Shown here piece by piece: positions 1-7,617 of a stretch of DNA of 64,000 bases. The stretch's first letter is position 1, and every line of letters starts with the position of its first letter. A program made the translations under genes and the position numbers. The notes under the pieces are model-generated. The model did not search any database, was not told the origin of the DNA, and was given only the letters and a program-made list of their open reading frames with translations. The stretch comes from Armatimonadota bacterium (lineage in GTDB: Bacteria > Armatimonadota > Armatimonadia > Armatimonadales > Capsulimonadaceae), in the NCBI GenBank assembly GCA_025354405.1, contig JANXMY010000082.1, positions 1 to 64,000 on the forward strand, in the 5' to 3' direction.

Positions 1-120
1 AATAGCATTGTGAGGCTCGGAGAGGCGATTTAGAGGCCGCGCCACCGCATCATCATCACAAAAACCAACAGAGGCCGACTACAGCGACGTTAATCCCCAA
101 GAAGTAGCTCCTGCAGGTTA

Positions 121-434
121 TGTTGGACCCAAGAATTTAGACAGTGAAAGCGGCTAAAATAAGGTGTGCCGATAAAAGGCTCACCCGATGACAACCCGAA
201 AAACTCACACCGCTACATTCAAGGCGCAGGTCGTCCAGCAAGTCCTGCACGAGTACGATAGTCCCCGCGCAGACCGCAAAGGACTGGCTGACTACTTCGA
301 GTTCTACAACCAGGGGCGCCTGCATCAGTCGCTTGGCTGCCGCACTCCCGCCGAAGTTTACTTCGATACGACCCTGCAGAAAAAGGGAAGACTGAAAAAA
401 GGCCAAGCCACTGTCTTGACAAAGGGGTTCACCA
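121..434 (+). mobile_element. IS3-family remnant with internal deletion (MITE-like)
   Basis: A short element bounded by imperfect 25-bp inverted repeats at 121-145 and 410-434. The left repeat begins TGTTGGACCC and both share an ACTGTCT block at their inner ends. Inside is one reading frame (188-475) that joins the start of an IS3-type OrfA to the end of an OrfB. The transposase catalytic core is missing, so the element cannot move by itself. I see no convincing target-site duplication. IS3 assignment rests on the OrfA and OrfB end motifs. Confidence 0.75.
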
Positions 435-475
435 TAGTCTTAGGAAAGACGACTCGCTGTCCATCCCGTCCATAA
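188..475 (+). pseudogene. Fused IS3 OrfA start / OrfB end, transposase relic
   Basis: The first 20 or so residues read MTTRKTHTATFKAQVVQQVL, the usual opening of the IS3 OrfA helix-turn-helix protein. After a short junction the frame continues as FYNQGRLHQSLGCRTPAEVY, the typical C-terminal end of the IS3 OrfB integrase. Roughly 300 residues of OrfA and OrfB, including the DDE motif, are absent. The two ends are in frame with each other, so a 95-residue protein could be made. It would have no transposase activity. The last 14 codons run past the right inverted repeat into flanking DNA. Confidence 0.7.
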
Positions 476-647
476 ATGAACGAGCCTCCCGCGCTTTTCA
501 GTAATTGAGCTCGGCCTTCTTAAAAGGCCGATGATCTGTCCGAAATCCATTCCTGGCACAATGGCTTGATAGAGCGGAGAAGAACAAGTCGTCTGATCAG
601 CCGCTTTCTCGTCTAGATTATATTTTTCAATACTGTAGAGGAGAAAT
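435..647. other. Intergenic region between IS3 relic and cassette array
   Basis: No convincing gene. A perfect 7-bp hairpin lies at 512-530 (CGGCCTT, loop CTTAA, AAGGCCG) but no T-run follows, so it is a weak terminator candidate. The stretch is AT-richer than the rest of the window, like the cassette region to its right. Confidence 0.4.
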
Positions 648-737
648 ATGCCCAGAAAAACTGGAAATGCCTATAAAGAGGGTTGCCGTAAAATATTTTT
701 GTACGTGGTATTGTTTCCTGGCATTTTGTCTCAGTGA
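648..737 (+). CDS. Possible 29-residue peptide
   Basis: ATG at 648 follows a good ribosome-binding site (GAGGAGAAAT). The frame gives 29 residues: a basic start (MPRKTGNAYKEGCRK) and a hydrophobic end, stopping at 737. It lies just outside the leftmost attC-like site and points opposite to the cassette genes. It could be a small membrane peptide or chance. No family recognised. Confidence 0.25.
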   Translation: MPRKTGNAYKEGCRKIFLYVVLFPGILSQ

Positions 738-751
738 AAGCGTGATTTACG

Positions 752-849
752 GTCTAACGGCAAAGCTCACCCGCGACACCGCCCGCACGACCAACCGTCA
801 GTGCTGAGGCAAATGCGGCGCTGGCATCAGATACAGCGTATTGGTAGAC
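752..849 (-). other. attC-like site of cassette 1
   Basis: Read on the minus strand, the degenerate R'' core lies at 843-849 and the R' core GTTAGAC at 752-758, 98 bp overall. The inner sequence (plus strand TAACGGCAAAGCTCACC near the left, CAGCGTATTGGTAGACCGTCT at the right) aligns with the two other sites in this array. It starts 17 nt after the stop codon of the 866-1123 gene, where an attC belongs. The R'' core has drifted from the consensus. Confidence 0.65.
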
Positions 850-865
850 CGTCTGGCAAATTGGC

Positions 866-1123
866 TTACGACTCCAGATCAAAGACCTGTGCGGATGCGG
901 CATATAGGGAGAGGGTAAATATTACCGCATCCCAATAAAGCTTCCGTCGCAACGGCTTATTCCTTGGGCCGTTGCGCTCTGACAGGTATAGTTGCGTCGT
1001 ATGCAAAACCATCAGGCCAAGAAAGATAACCGTTAAGTACAAAGCGGTCATTCTTCCTGGCTCGAAATACCAAACGTCCCAATATTGCTTCCATTCCCAG
1101 CGAAGATAGTCCAAGTTCGGCAT
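866..1123 (-). CDS. Integron-cassette hypothetical membrane protein
   Basis: An 85-residue protein starting MPNLDYLRWEWKQYWDVW. I chose ATG at 1123 because GGAG/AAGG lies just upstream and because the longer frame would run into the neighbouring attC site. Two hydrophobic segments, about residues 28-47 and 63-80, suggest two membrane helices joined by a basic loop (RNKPLRRK). The stop is followed 17 nt later by an attC-like site. No family recognised; function unknown. Orphan small membrane proteins are common among integron cassettes. Confidence 0.6.
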   Translation of the reverse strand: MPNLDYLRWEWKQYWDVWYFEPGRMTALYLTVIFLGLMVLHTTQLYLSERNGPRNKPLRRKLYWDAVIFTLSLYAASAQVFDLES

Positions 1124-1176
1124 GACTCCGCCTTGTTCCTTTCTGCCGATAAATAATAACGTGCTGTGGTCTGGCG

Positions 1177-1276
1177 TCCTAACGGCCAAACTCGCCTATA
1201 ATAGCGCCCAAACAAACTGTCCAAACTCGCAGGGGCAAACGCGGCCAATACCGTAGGGTGCAGCGCATCGTTGGGC
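1177..1276 (-). other. attC-like site of cassette 2
   Basis: On the minus strand it runs from the R'' core GCCCAAC (1270-1276) to the R' core GTTAGGA (1177-1183), 100 bp. The inner blocks match the sites at 752-849 and 1614-1715 (plus strand AACGGCCAAACTCGCC on the left, GGTGCAGCGCATCGTTGGGC on the right). It begins 11 nt past the stop of the 1287-1583 gene. Confidence 0.75.
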
Positions 1277-1286
1277 CGCTCGCGGG

Positions 1287-1583
1287 TCAGCCTTGGTCAG
1301 CTTTGTGATGGCTACAGTGACCATGATTTAATTCGTGCAGGCGGCGGATAATAACCGGATCAGCGCCACCATAACGCAAAGCATCAATTCCCGATACTAA
1401 TATGGCGTTGATTGCCTGATCCAACTCCACCGCTGTGTGCGGTTGGCGGCGAAAATAGCACTCCTCAAAGTCTAACTCCGAGTCATTCATCAAATAACGT
1501 AAAAGTCGCCGGGCGCATTTTCTGGCACTTGCGCGGGAAATTGGTTTGTCATAGTCTCTTGAAATACCTCCGTGTCTTCTCAT
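1287..1583 (-). CDS. Integron-cassette hypothetical protein
   Basis: A 98-residue soluble, charged protein (MRRHGGISRDYDKPISRASA at the start, ending HCSHHKADQG). The ATG at 1583 has only a weak GGG upstream. The cassette boundary at 1614-1620 leaves a leader of about 30 nt, common for cassette genes. An inner Met at residue 32 is an alternative start. Its stop lies 11 nt before an attC-like site. No family recognised. The C-terminal His/Cys cluster could bind metal, but that is a guess. Confidence 0.6.
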   Translation of the reverse strand: MRRHGGISRDYDKPISRASARKCARRLLRYLMNDSELDFEECYFRRQPHTAVELDQAINAILVSGIDALRYGGADPVIIRRLHELNHGHCSHHKADQG

Positions 1584-1613
1584 CCCGTGACAATCGCGGC
1601 GCTTTGTTCAGCG

Positions 1614-1715
1614 GCTTAACGCCATAGCTCACCTGCGCCAACAGCCGAAGTAAGCCCTGCGATAACGCAACGGTAAAGGCAGGCTGATGGCGTCAGGTGC
1701 AGCGCATTGTTGGGC
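1614..1715 (-). other. attC-like site of cassette 3
   Basis: The best site of the array. Read on the minus strand it starts with R'' GCCCAAC (1709-1715) and ends with R' GTTAAGC (1614-1620); both fit the RYYYAAC and GTTRRRY consensus. The near-terminal segments CAATGCGCTGCACCTGACG and GCGCAGGTGAGCTATGGC can pair imperfectly, as the folded bottom strand of an attC does. Length 102 bp. It begins 12 nt past the stop of the 1727-2167 gene. Confidence 0.85.
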
Positions 1716-1726
1716 CGTCTGGAAAG

Positions 1727-2167
1727 CTATCCGTGTTGCTCCGTCCCTAATTCTATCAATACCCAACAGGTTTCCAAACCCATTTTTTCATATGCTGCGT
1801 AACGATGATTACCGTCAGTGATGCCTAGAGTTTGATAAACATAACGAACAAGAATTGGTGCTGTTTCAGAAGGTCTCGCGATGCTTTGCACGAGATCATC
1901 TAGACGCTTATCCCAAATATCATCTTTCTCCGGGTGCTTGATATACTGGGAATTTAATTTAGCTTCTCGCTCAGGACCACAACATCTTTTCATGGCGTCT
2001 AGCCTGACCTCAGCCGGACCTAGCCAATAGCCGTTTCGTTTCTTTATTGCTTGCCACAATTCCAAATTAGGGTTTGAACTGGCAGTAAGAAAATTTCCTA
2101 TCCACTCTTTAATACGGCCTTCACGGGCATACTGCTGAGATGTATGTAAATCAAAAGTAATCGCCAT
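1727..2167 (-). CDS. Integron-cassette protein with ParB-like motif
   Basis: A 146-residue protein read from ATG 2167 (MAITFDLHTSQQ). A longer frame would begin at 2200. Near the C-terminus it has ITDGNHRYAAYEKMG followed by CWVLIE, which resembles the DGxHR motif of the ParB/sulfiredoxin-like nucleotidyl fold. In other proteins that motif binds or hydrolyses a nucleotide; activity here is unproven. The body is AT-rich compared with the chromosome. An attC-like site follows the stop by 12 nt, and a GTTGGGC core (minus strand) lies about 50 nt upstream, so this is a complete cassette. Confidence 0.7.
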   Translation of the reverse strand: MAITFDLHTSQQYAREGRIKEWIGNFLTASSNPNLELWQAIKKRNGYWLGPAEVRLDAMKRCCGPEREAKLNSQYIKHPEKDDIWDKRLDDLVQSIARPSETAPILVRYVYQTLGITDGNHRYAAYEKMGLETCWVLIELGTEQHG

Positions 2168-2216
2168 CGATTCTCTTTCTCTGCCACACTGATTTGGCAA
2201 CCGGACTAGATAAGCA

Positions 2217-2223
2217 GCCCAAC
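2217..2223 (-). other. Upstream recombination core of the cassette array
   Basis: GTTGGGC on the minus strand fits the R' core GTTRRRY and marks the upstream edge of the first cassette. The DNA to its right does not align with the three attC-like sites, so it could be the edge of an attI or of a different attC. No integrase gene follows. Confidence 0.5.
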
Positions 2224-2440
2224 AAGTATTTTAACGCATCTCTGCGGTAATACATCGCACAAAGCGGCTTTTACCAGAGTTGACCTACGAGCCTCAAATA
2301 GCCTATTCTTCTTTCAAATCTTTTTATACGATAAAGGCAGGGCAAACTCCTTCATTGTTTCTACAACGCGGTGTGGCGCCTGAGGATGAAGGCAGGAGAT
2401 GAGACCCTTAGGGGCAATCCTGAAGGAAGGAGGTAAGAAT
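2224..2440. other. Intergenic region, end of cassette array to HAD gene
   Basis: No gene found on either strand. It contains GTTGACC at 2279-2285, one base off an attC core, and then ordinary-looking DNA. If an attI site once existed it would be here, but I cannot identify one. Confidence 0.4.
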
Positions 2441-2548
2441 ATGCCGCCTTTGACCGCCCGTATCTCACTCAAACCCAGAAATTTAGGGCCAGGGGCCTTC
2501 CCGACCGCCCCCTCATTTCACCCCACCCCCACAAATCAGGTACAATAG
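2441..2548 (+). CDS. Possible 35-residue leader peptide
   Basis: ATG at 2441 sits 6 nt after GGAGG, within AAGGAAGGAGGTAAGAAT, one of the strongest Shine-Dalgarno sites in the window. The frame runs 35 codons to TAG at 2546-2548, seven bases before the HAD gene. The peptide is Pro-rich and has no family resemblance. Its end overlaps the -10 box of the HAD gene. It could be a real small protein or a relic. Confidence 0.3.
   Translation: MPPLTARISLKPRNLGPGAFPTAPSFHPTPTNQVQ
2541..2546 (+). promoter_or_regulatory. -10 box of HAD hydrolase gene
   Basis: TACAAT ends 8 nt before the ATG at 2555, which would place transcription start within about 2-3 nt of the start codon (leaderless mRNA). No clear -35 box is seen. 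Confidence 0.4.
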
Positions 2549-2554
2549 GCCATA

Positions 2555-3259
2555 ATGCCGGTTCAGGCTATCTTTTTTGATATTGGGGACACGCTGGTCT
2601 TCGACGATCCCCCACTGCCGCAGCGGCTGGCGTCGGCGTTTCGGGCGCTTGGGCTGACCGTAGACAAGTCGCAGTACCTCCAGGCGTATCGGATCGGGGA
2701 GGCCTATGCGGCGGCGCAGTATCTGCGGGGGATTCCCTGGGAGGACCCGGAGTCGCTGGGCGAAGCGCTCCGGCTGATACTCAACGCGCTGGAGCTGCCG
2801 GTGCCAGATTTGGCGGAATTGTTGGGGCAGTTTGCGGCGGTTCCATTCACGCGCCATGTGCATCCCGAGGCTCTTGCTTTGCTGGCGGAGCTCCAAAAAC
2901 GCGGGTTTATCCTTGGCGGCATTTCGGACTGGGAGATGACCCTGCCGGAGCTGCTGATGGAGCTCGGTATCACACCCTACTTTGACGCACTTGCGGTCTC
3001 GGAGATCGTGGGTGCTGCCAAGCCGGACCCGCGACTGTTTCAGGAGGCACTGCGTCAGGCGAAGGTGGCCCCGGAGAACTCACTGCATATTGGAGACTGG
3101 TTCGAGCTGGATGTCGCCGGGGCACAGGCTGCCGGGATGTCGGCACTGCTCTTTGACTGGGCCGAACGCCGCCCCAACGCAGACTGCCAGCGCGTGACGA
3201 CTTTCAGCCAGATGGCGTCCTATTTACGCTCTCTTCCCGATCCGTTTCAAACAACTTAG
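2555..3259 (+). CDS. HAD-superfamily hydrolase (subfamily I)
   Basis: A 234-residue cytoplasmic phosphatase-like protein. Motif I is FFDIGDTL with the nucleophile at Asp9. The usual second Asp two residues later is Gly11, as in the DxGxT branch of the family, so true phosphatase activity is uncertain. Motif II is the Ser in GISDW (about residue 134), motif III the Lys in AAKPDPRLF, and motif IV HIGDWFELD. The segment between motifs I and II is a helical cap. The gene is followed 18 nt later by pyrK and may share its mRNA. Substrate unknown. Confidence 0.85.
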   Translation: MPVQAIFFDIGDTLVFDDPPLPQRLASAFRALGLTVDKSQYLQAYRIGEAYAAAQYLRGIPWEDPESLGEALRLILNALELPVPDLAELLGQFAAVPFTRHVHPEALALLAELQKRGFILGGISDWEMTLPELLMELGITPYFDALAVSEIVGAAKPDPRLFQEALRQAKVAPENSLHIGDWFELDVAGAQAAGMSALLFDWAERRPNADCQRVTTFSQMASYLRSLPDPFQTT

Positions 3260-3277
3260 AAACCAGAGATACTGCCC

Positions 3278-4072
3278 ATGCCTCACCAAGTTTTTGCCCG
3301 CGTACTCTCGAATGACCCAATCATCGCAGGTCATCAAGTCATCACCTGCGAGGCCCCCACCCTCGCCGCTGAGGCCCAGCCAGGACATTTCGTGAATGTC
3401 CTGACGGCGGAACGCTATGACCCGCTCCTGCGAAAGCCATTCAGCGTCTATACCGTCGACCGCGACCGAGGCCAAATCAGTCTGCTCTATTCCATCGTTG
3501 GGGCAACGACCGCGAGCATGTCCCGCAAACGGCCCGGAGAGATGCTGGACATGGTCGGCCCACTGGGGGGACGTATCTTCCAAGCCGACACTCGGCCCGA
3601 CACGACCCACATCATGGTCGGGGGCGGCTACGGCGTCCCGCCGCTGGTCTTTCTATCGCGCGAGCTTCGACTAGCGCAGAGCGCTCCGAACATCAAATTT
3701 ATCATCGGGGCACGGCGCAAAGATTTACTGCTGTGCGAAGCAGAACTAGTCGCGGCGGGGGTGGATGCCCGGGTCGCGACGGAAGACGGCTCCCATGGAA
3801 CCTCGGGCCGGGTGACGGACGTGCTGGAACCCTTGCTGCTGGAAAATTCGGGATTGCCAGTGGCTGTTTACTGCTGCGGTCCGACCCCGATGATGAAGGC
3901 CGTCGCTGAGCTTTGTCTCAAGCTGGGCGTCACCTGTCAGCTCTCAGTCGAAGTGGCCATGCCCTGCGGCATCGGTGTTTGTATGGGGTGTGTTCTTGAT
4001 CTGACTGATGGCCGCCGTGTCCGCTGCTGCGTCGATGGCCCCGTATTCGAAGCCGGCGAGGTGAAGTGGTAA
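3278..4072 (+). CDS. pyrK: Dihydroorotate dehydrogenase electron-transfer subunit
   Basis: A 264-residue iron-sulfur flavoprotein that passes electrons from dihydroorotate oxidation (PyrD) to NAD+ in pyrimidine synthesis. FAD-binding motif RKPFSVY lies at residues 52-58 and the nucleotide-binding GGGYGVPPL near 116-123. The C-terminal cluster PCGIGVCMGC (C230, C235, C238) plus C250/C251 supplies the [2Fe-2S] ligands. Its TAA overlaps the pyrD start (TAATG), so the two are translationally coupled. Length and order match pyrK-pyrD of NAD-dependent class 1B enzymes. Confidence 0.95.
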   Translation: MPHQVFARVLSNDPIIAGHQVITCEAPTLAAEAQPGHFVNVLTAERYDPLLRKPFSVYTVDRDRGQISLLYSIVGATTASMSRKRPGEMLDMVGPLGGRIFQADTRPDTTHIMVGGGYGVPPLVFLSRELRLAQSAPNIKFIIGARRKDLLLCEAELVAAGVDARVATEDGSHGTSGRVTDVLEPLLLENSGLPVAVYCCGPTPMMKAVAELCLKLGVTCQLSVEVAMPCGIGVCMGCVLDLTDGRRVRCCVDGPVFEAGEVKW

Positions 4073-4989
4073 TGACAAATATAAACACAGCCGTCAAGAT
4101 CGGCAAGCTGACTCTGCGCAACCCCATCGTCACCGGCTCCGGGACCTTTGGGTTCGGCCCGGAGATGGCAAATATCGTAGACCTGAACAAGCTCGGCGCA
4201 GTCGTGGTCAAGAGTACGTCCCGTGAGCCGCGCCTGGGCAACCCGACCCCGCGTATCGTCGAGACCCCCTCAGGTATATTGAATGCTATCGGTCTGCAAA
4301 ACAGCGGCGTGGACAACTTTATTGCCGAAAAGCTGCCATTCCTGCGAAACTACGATGTCCCGATTATTGTCAACCTGGTCGGCACGGAGGTCGCGGACTA
4401 CGTTCACCTCGCCGAGAAATTGACCGCGGCAGGCGGGGTGCATGGCCTCGAAATCAATATTTCCTGTCCGAATGTCTCGCACGGCTGCGACTTCGCCGTA
4501 GACCCGGCGCTGACGGCGGAGCTGATCCGGGAGGTCCGCAAAGTGACCGACCTGACACTCATCACCAAGCTCTCACCCAATGTCACTGACATGGTGCCAA
4601 TCGCCCGCGCCGCCGTCGACGCCGGGTCGGATGCCCTTTCGCTGATCAACACGCTCATCGGCACGGCGATCGACGTCCGCAAACGTAAGTTCCGGCTCGC
4701 CAACATTACCGGCGGCCTCAGCGGCCCCGCCGTCAAGCCCATCGCCCTGCGCTGCGTCTGGCAAGTCCATCGGGCCCTGCCGAACGTTCCCCTCATCGGC
4801 ATGGGCGGCATCATGTCCGCCACCGACGCTATCGAGTTCCTCCTGGCCGGAGCCACCGCCATCGCCATTGGCACCGCGACCTTCGTCAACCCAACCGCAT
4901 CGACGGATATTGCTGCTGGGCTGGAAGCGTATTTGATTGAGAATGGGATCGCAGACGTGAACGAATTGATAGGCGCAGTCACCCAGTAA
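4072..4989 (+). CDS. pyrD: Dihydroorotate dehydrogenase, class 1B catalytic subunit
   Basis: A 305-residue FMN enzyme that oxidises dihydroorotate to orotate. The start is taken as ATG 4072 in TAATG, after GAGGTG; a GTG six bases upstream is also in frame. The motif EINISCPN carries the catalytic Cys of class 1 enzymes. NPIVTGSGTFGFG, the Lys in VVKSTS and the phosphate-binding GMGGIMSATDA complete the FMN barrel. The PyrK partner immediately upstream identifies it as class 1B. It is convergent with thiDE, with a shared hairpin between. Confidence 0.95.
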   Translation: MTNINTAVKIGKLTLRNPIVTGSGTFGFGPEMANIVDLNKLGAVVVKSTSREPRLGNPTPRIVETPSGILNAIGLQNSGVDNFIAEKLPFLRNYDVPIIVNLVGTEVADYVHLAEKLTAAGGVHGLEINISCPNVSHGCDFAVDPALTAELIREVRKVTDLTLITKLSPNVTDMVPIARAAVDAGSDALSLINTLIGTAIDVRKRKFRLANITGGLSGPAVKPIALRCVWQVHRALPNVPLIGMGGIMSATDAIEFLLAGATAIAIGTATFVNPTASTDIAAGLEAYLIENGIADVNELIGAVTQ

Positions 4990-5012
4990 TGTCTTGTGCT
5001 CTGAAAACGGAA

Positions 5013-5044
5013 AGAAGGCCACGGATTTTAATCCGTGGCCTTCT
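5013..5044. terminator. Bidirectional hairpin terminator between pyrD and thiDE
   Basis: A perfect 14-bp stem (AGAAGGCCACGGAT with ATCCGTGGCCTTCT) around the loop TTTA. The thiDE stop codon lies in the loop, so the last codons of thiDE form one arm. There is no long T-run on either side. It would serve both converging operons. Confidence 0.75.
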
Positions 5045-6491
5045 CTCTGCCCGCCATAAACCGCAGCAAAAGCTCGCGCGTCGCTTCCACCATATCCGGC
5101 GCACAGACGACTGCCGACACCACCGCGGCGGCATCCGCCCCCGCGGCCGCGACCTCGGCGATATTCTCTAAATTAATCCCACCGATCGCCACAATTGGGA
5201 GATGAGGGAACGCTGCTTTGATCTCTCTAATACGCCCCACGCCAATCGCATCCCCCGCATCTTTTTTCGTCTTCGAGCCAAAGATTGCCCCTACCCCGAA
5301 GTAGGAGACGTAAGGCGCGGCGGCTCTCGCTTCTTCGACGGTGGCGACTGAAACGCCCACTAACTTGTCCGGGCCCAGCAGACGCCGGGCATCTTCGGGC
5401 CGCATGTCCCCCGGACCCAGATGGACCCCGTCGGCATCGGAGGCCAGCGCAACGTCCACTCGGTCATTCACGATAAAAAGCGCGTTCGAACCTCTAGCCG
5501 CAATAGCCAGGTCGGATGCGAGCTCAATCAACTCGGACAATGGAAGCATCTTCTCGCGCAGCTGCACGATTTTTGCCCCACCGACCAGCGAAGCCAGTGT
5601 CACCTCCAGGGGAGATCGATTCGGGGGAAGAGCGGAATCTGTCAGTACATACAGGCCATGCAATAAGAGGAGGCGCGCTTCATGCGAATGTGGATTTTCC
5701 AGTTTCTTGATCCCCTGCCTAATATCTGGGTACCCGCGCCCCTGACCAGTGACTATCGGAAAGTAAAGCGAAGCAGTTAAAGTGGTTTTTGCCGCTTCTA
5801 TTGAGTCCTGAAGTGTTTGCCCCTGAGCTATATATGCGGCGATTGCAGACGAGAGAAAACACCCCGTCCCATGCGTATGCAAAGTCTCGACACGGGGCTG
5901 CGAATATGCGCGATCTTCGCCCTCAGAACGAATAAGAACATCGGTCGGCGCGCCCGGCAGATGCCCGCCCTTCACCAGAACTGCCTTTGCACCCAACCTC
6001 AGCAGCCGCCGAGCGGCAGCATCACGGACTTCCGGCGTCAAAGCTGAGGTTTCAGTCAGCGCACCCAGCTCCGGCACATTCGGTGTCACCAGATCGCACA
6101 GAGGCAAAAGTTCCGTCAAAAGCAAATTTCGCCCTTCGGCATCCAGCAGCGGGACGCCGCCGGTGGAAGCTAACACTGGGTCCAGCACCACGTTCGGCGG
6201 CTGATATGTCTTGAGAGCGGCAGCGACGACGCGCACCTGCACAGCTCCGCCCAGCATTCCGATCTTGACGGCGGCGATTTTGGTGTCGCTGAAGATCGCT
6301 TCCAATTGAGCCGCAAGCACTTCTGCAGGTACCGGATACACGCTCTGAACGCCAAGGCTATTCTGCACGGTGAGTGCGGTTATCACGGAAACACCGAGGA
6401 CGCCCAGAGCGGCGAAAGTTCGTAGGTCGGCCTGGATACCCGCCCCGCCACTTGGGTCGGAGCCAGCGATTGTCAACACAATCGGAGTCAC
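5028..6491 (-). CDS. thiDE: Fused HMP-P kinase / thiamine-phosphate synthase
   Basis: A 487-residue bifunctional protein. Residues 1 to about 265 are ThiD, which phosphorylates HMP and [17 protein letters not shown] near residue 10, GMLGG, and GTGCFLSSA. From about 275 the ThiE domain joins HMP-PP to thiazole phosphate to make thiamine phosphate: [33 protein letters not shown] and the phosphate-binding AIGGI. ThiD-ThiE fusions are known in several phyla. The start is GTG 6491, inside the thiO stop (GTGA, 4-nt overlap). It is the last gene of the thi operon. Confidence 0.95.
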   Translation of the reverse strand: MTPIVLTIAGSDPSGGAGIQADLRTFAALGVLGVSVITALTVQNSLGVQSVYPVPAEVLAAQLEAIFSDTKIAAVKIGMLGGAVQVRVVAAALKTYQPPNVVLDPVLASTGGVPLLDAEGRNLLLTELLPLCDLVTPNVPELGALTETSALTPEVRDAAARRLLRLGAKAVLVKGGHLPGAPTDVLIRSEGEDRAYSQPRVETLHTHGTGCFLSSAIAAYIAQGQTLQDSIEAAKTTLTASLYFPIVTGQGRGYPDIRQGIKKLENPHSHEARLLLLHGLYVLTDSALPPNRSPLEVTLASLVGGAKIVQLREKMLPLSELIELASDLAIAARGSNALFIVNDRVDVALASDADGVHLGPGDMRPEDARRLLGPDKLVGVSVATVEEARAAAPYVSYFGVGAIFGSKTKKDAGDAIGVGRIREIKAAFPHLPIVAIGGINLENIAEVAAAGADAAAVVSAVVCAPDMVEATRELLLRFMAGREKATD

Positions 6492-7603
6492 AGTGCGCCT
6501 CCAAAGCGGGCAGGATCGAAAGCGTTGGGCAGTGGAGCATCAGTGAGGATTGAGCTTGCCATCAAACTCCCCGTGATAGGCGCAAGAAGAATACCATTTC
6601 GCCCATGCCCGGTGGCGACATGGACATTACCCCAGCCCGGCACCCGACCAAGCAGAGGCAAAGCATCGGCACTGAGTGGGCGCAGACCCGTCCACGCGCT
6701 CTGGAGTGGCTGATCAGTAAGAGTCGGTACAAGTGATTCCGCACCAGTGCGCAGTGCAGCGATACCATGCGCCGTCGTTGACGTATCCAGGCCGACCGAT
6801 TCTTCCGTCGCCCCGACGACAATCCGCCCGTCGCGCCGCGGGACCAGGTACGCCCCGTGTGTGTAGAGTGTATGCTGCAGGAGTGGATTTGCACTGGGCC
6901 CGAGTGCCAGTATCTGTCCTCGCAGTGGGGTGACTGGAATGTTCACGCCAAGCCACTGCGCGGACACGTCACTCCAAGCGCCGCCGGCAATCACCAGTGT
7001 CCTGCAGGAAAATCGGGCAGTATCAGTTCGGACGGCGACGACCTGCTCCGCTTCCGATTCCAGACCAATCACTTTGCCGGAAATCTGCTCAACTCCCCGG
7101 CGGCGGCAGGCGGCGGAGAGGGCGGCGATCAAAAGACGCGGCTCGATGTGGCGCTCCTGCGGGGAATGGGTGGCCGCAAGGATACTTTGCGCGGCGGCAG
7201 GCTCGAGGCGGCGCACCTCCTCCCCGGAGAGTCTCTCCAAAGGCAGTCCGAGTGCTATTTGCCATTCGAGTGCCCGGTCGAGGGCAGCCGCTTCTTCAGA
7301 GGTACGCGCGACACGCAGCATTCCCGGCCCGCAGATTTCAAGAGCGAGACCGCTCGCATCTCGGACTCCTTCGACAAACTCCGGGTAACGGCGCAGACTT
7401 GCCAGAGCGAGGTCGAGGAATGGCCCCGGCGCACTAGCTTCTGCCAATGGAGCAAGCATCCCCGCAGCGGCCTGAGAGGCTTGCCCGGGTTCGCTCGAAT
7501 CCATCACCGTGATGGAGTGACTTGACCGGCTGAGATGCCAGGCAATCGAAAGCCCGATGACACCGCCGCCGATCACCAGAATTTCTGAATGTCTTTCTGT
7601 CAT
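6488..7603 (-). CDS. thiO: Glycine oxidase ThiO
   Basis: A 371-residue FAD-dependent amine oxidase. It turns glycine into dehydroglycine (iminoacetate), the glycine-derived part of the thiazole ring in aerobic bacteria. The Rossmann FAD motif is [13 protein letters not shown] at residues 12-24, with the AAGMLAPL segment after it. C-terminal [12 protein letters not shown] is the usual FAD contact of the DAO family. ATG at 7603 lies 14 nt past the pseudopilin stop and its end overlaps thiDE by 4 nt. Having thiO, not thiH, suggests oxygen-dependent thiamine synthesis. Confidence 0.95.
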   Translation of the reverse strand: MTERHSEILVIGGGVIGLSIAWHLSRSSHSITVMDSSEPGQASQAAAGMLAPLAEASAPGPFLDLALASLRRYPEFVEGVRDASGLALEICGPGMLRVARTSEEAAALDRALEWQIALGLPLERLSGEEVRRLEPAAAQSILAATHSPQERHIEPRLLIAALSAACRRRGVEQISGKVIGLESEAEQVVAVRTDTARFSCRTLVIAGGAWSDVSAQWLGVNIPVTPLRGQILALGPSANPLLQHTLYTHGAYLVPRRDGRIVVGATEESVGLDTSTTAHGIAALRTGAESLVPTLTDQPLQSAWTGLRPLSADALPLLGRVPGWGNVHVATGHGRNGILLAPITGSLMASSILTDAPLPNAFDPARFGGAL

Positions 7604-7617
7604 GTCCTCAGAAGATA

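Noticed and set aside
2224-2554. Integron integrase or attI next to the cassettes
   Set aside because: No tyrosine-recombinase frame on either strand and no recognisable attI repeats; only a single core-like GTTGGGC.
4404-4982. 192-codon minus-strand frame within pyrD
   Set aside because: Shadow of pyrD codon bias; no ribosome-binding site or motif.
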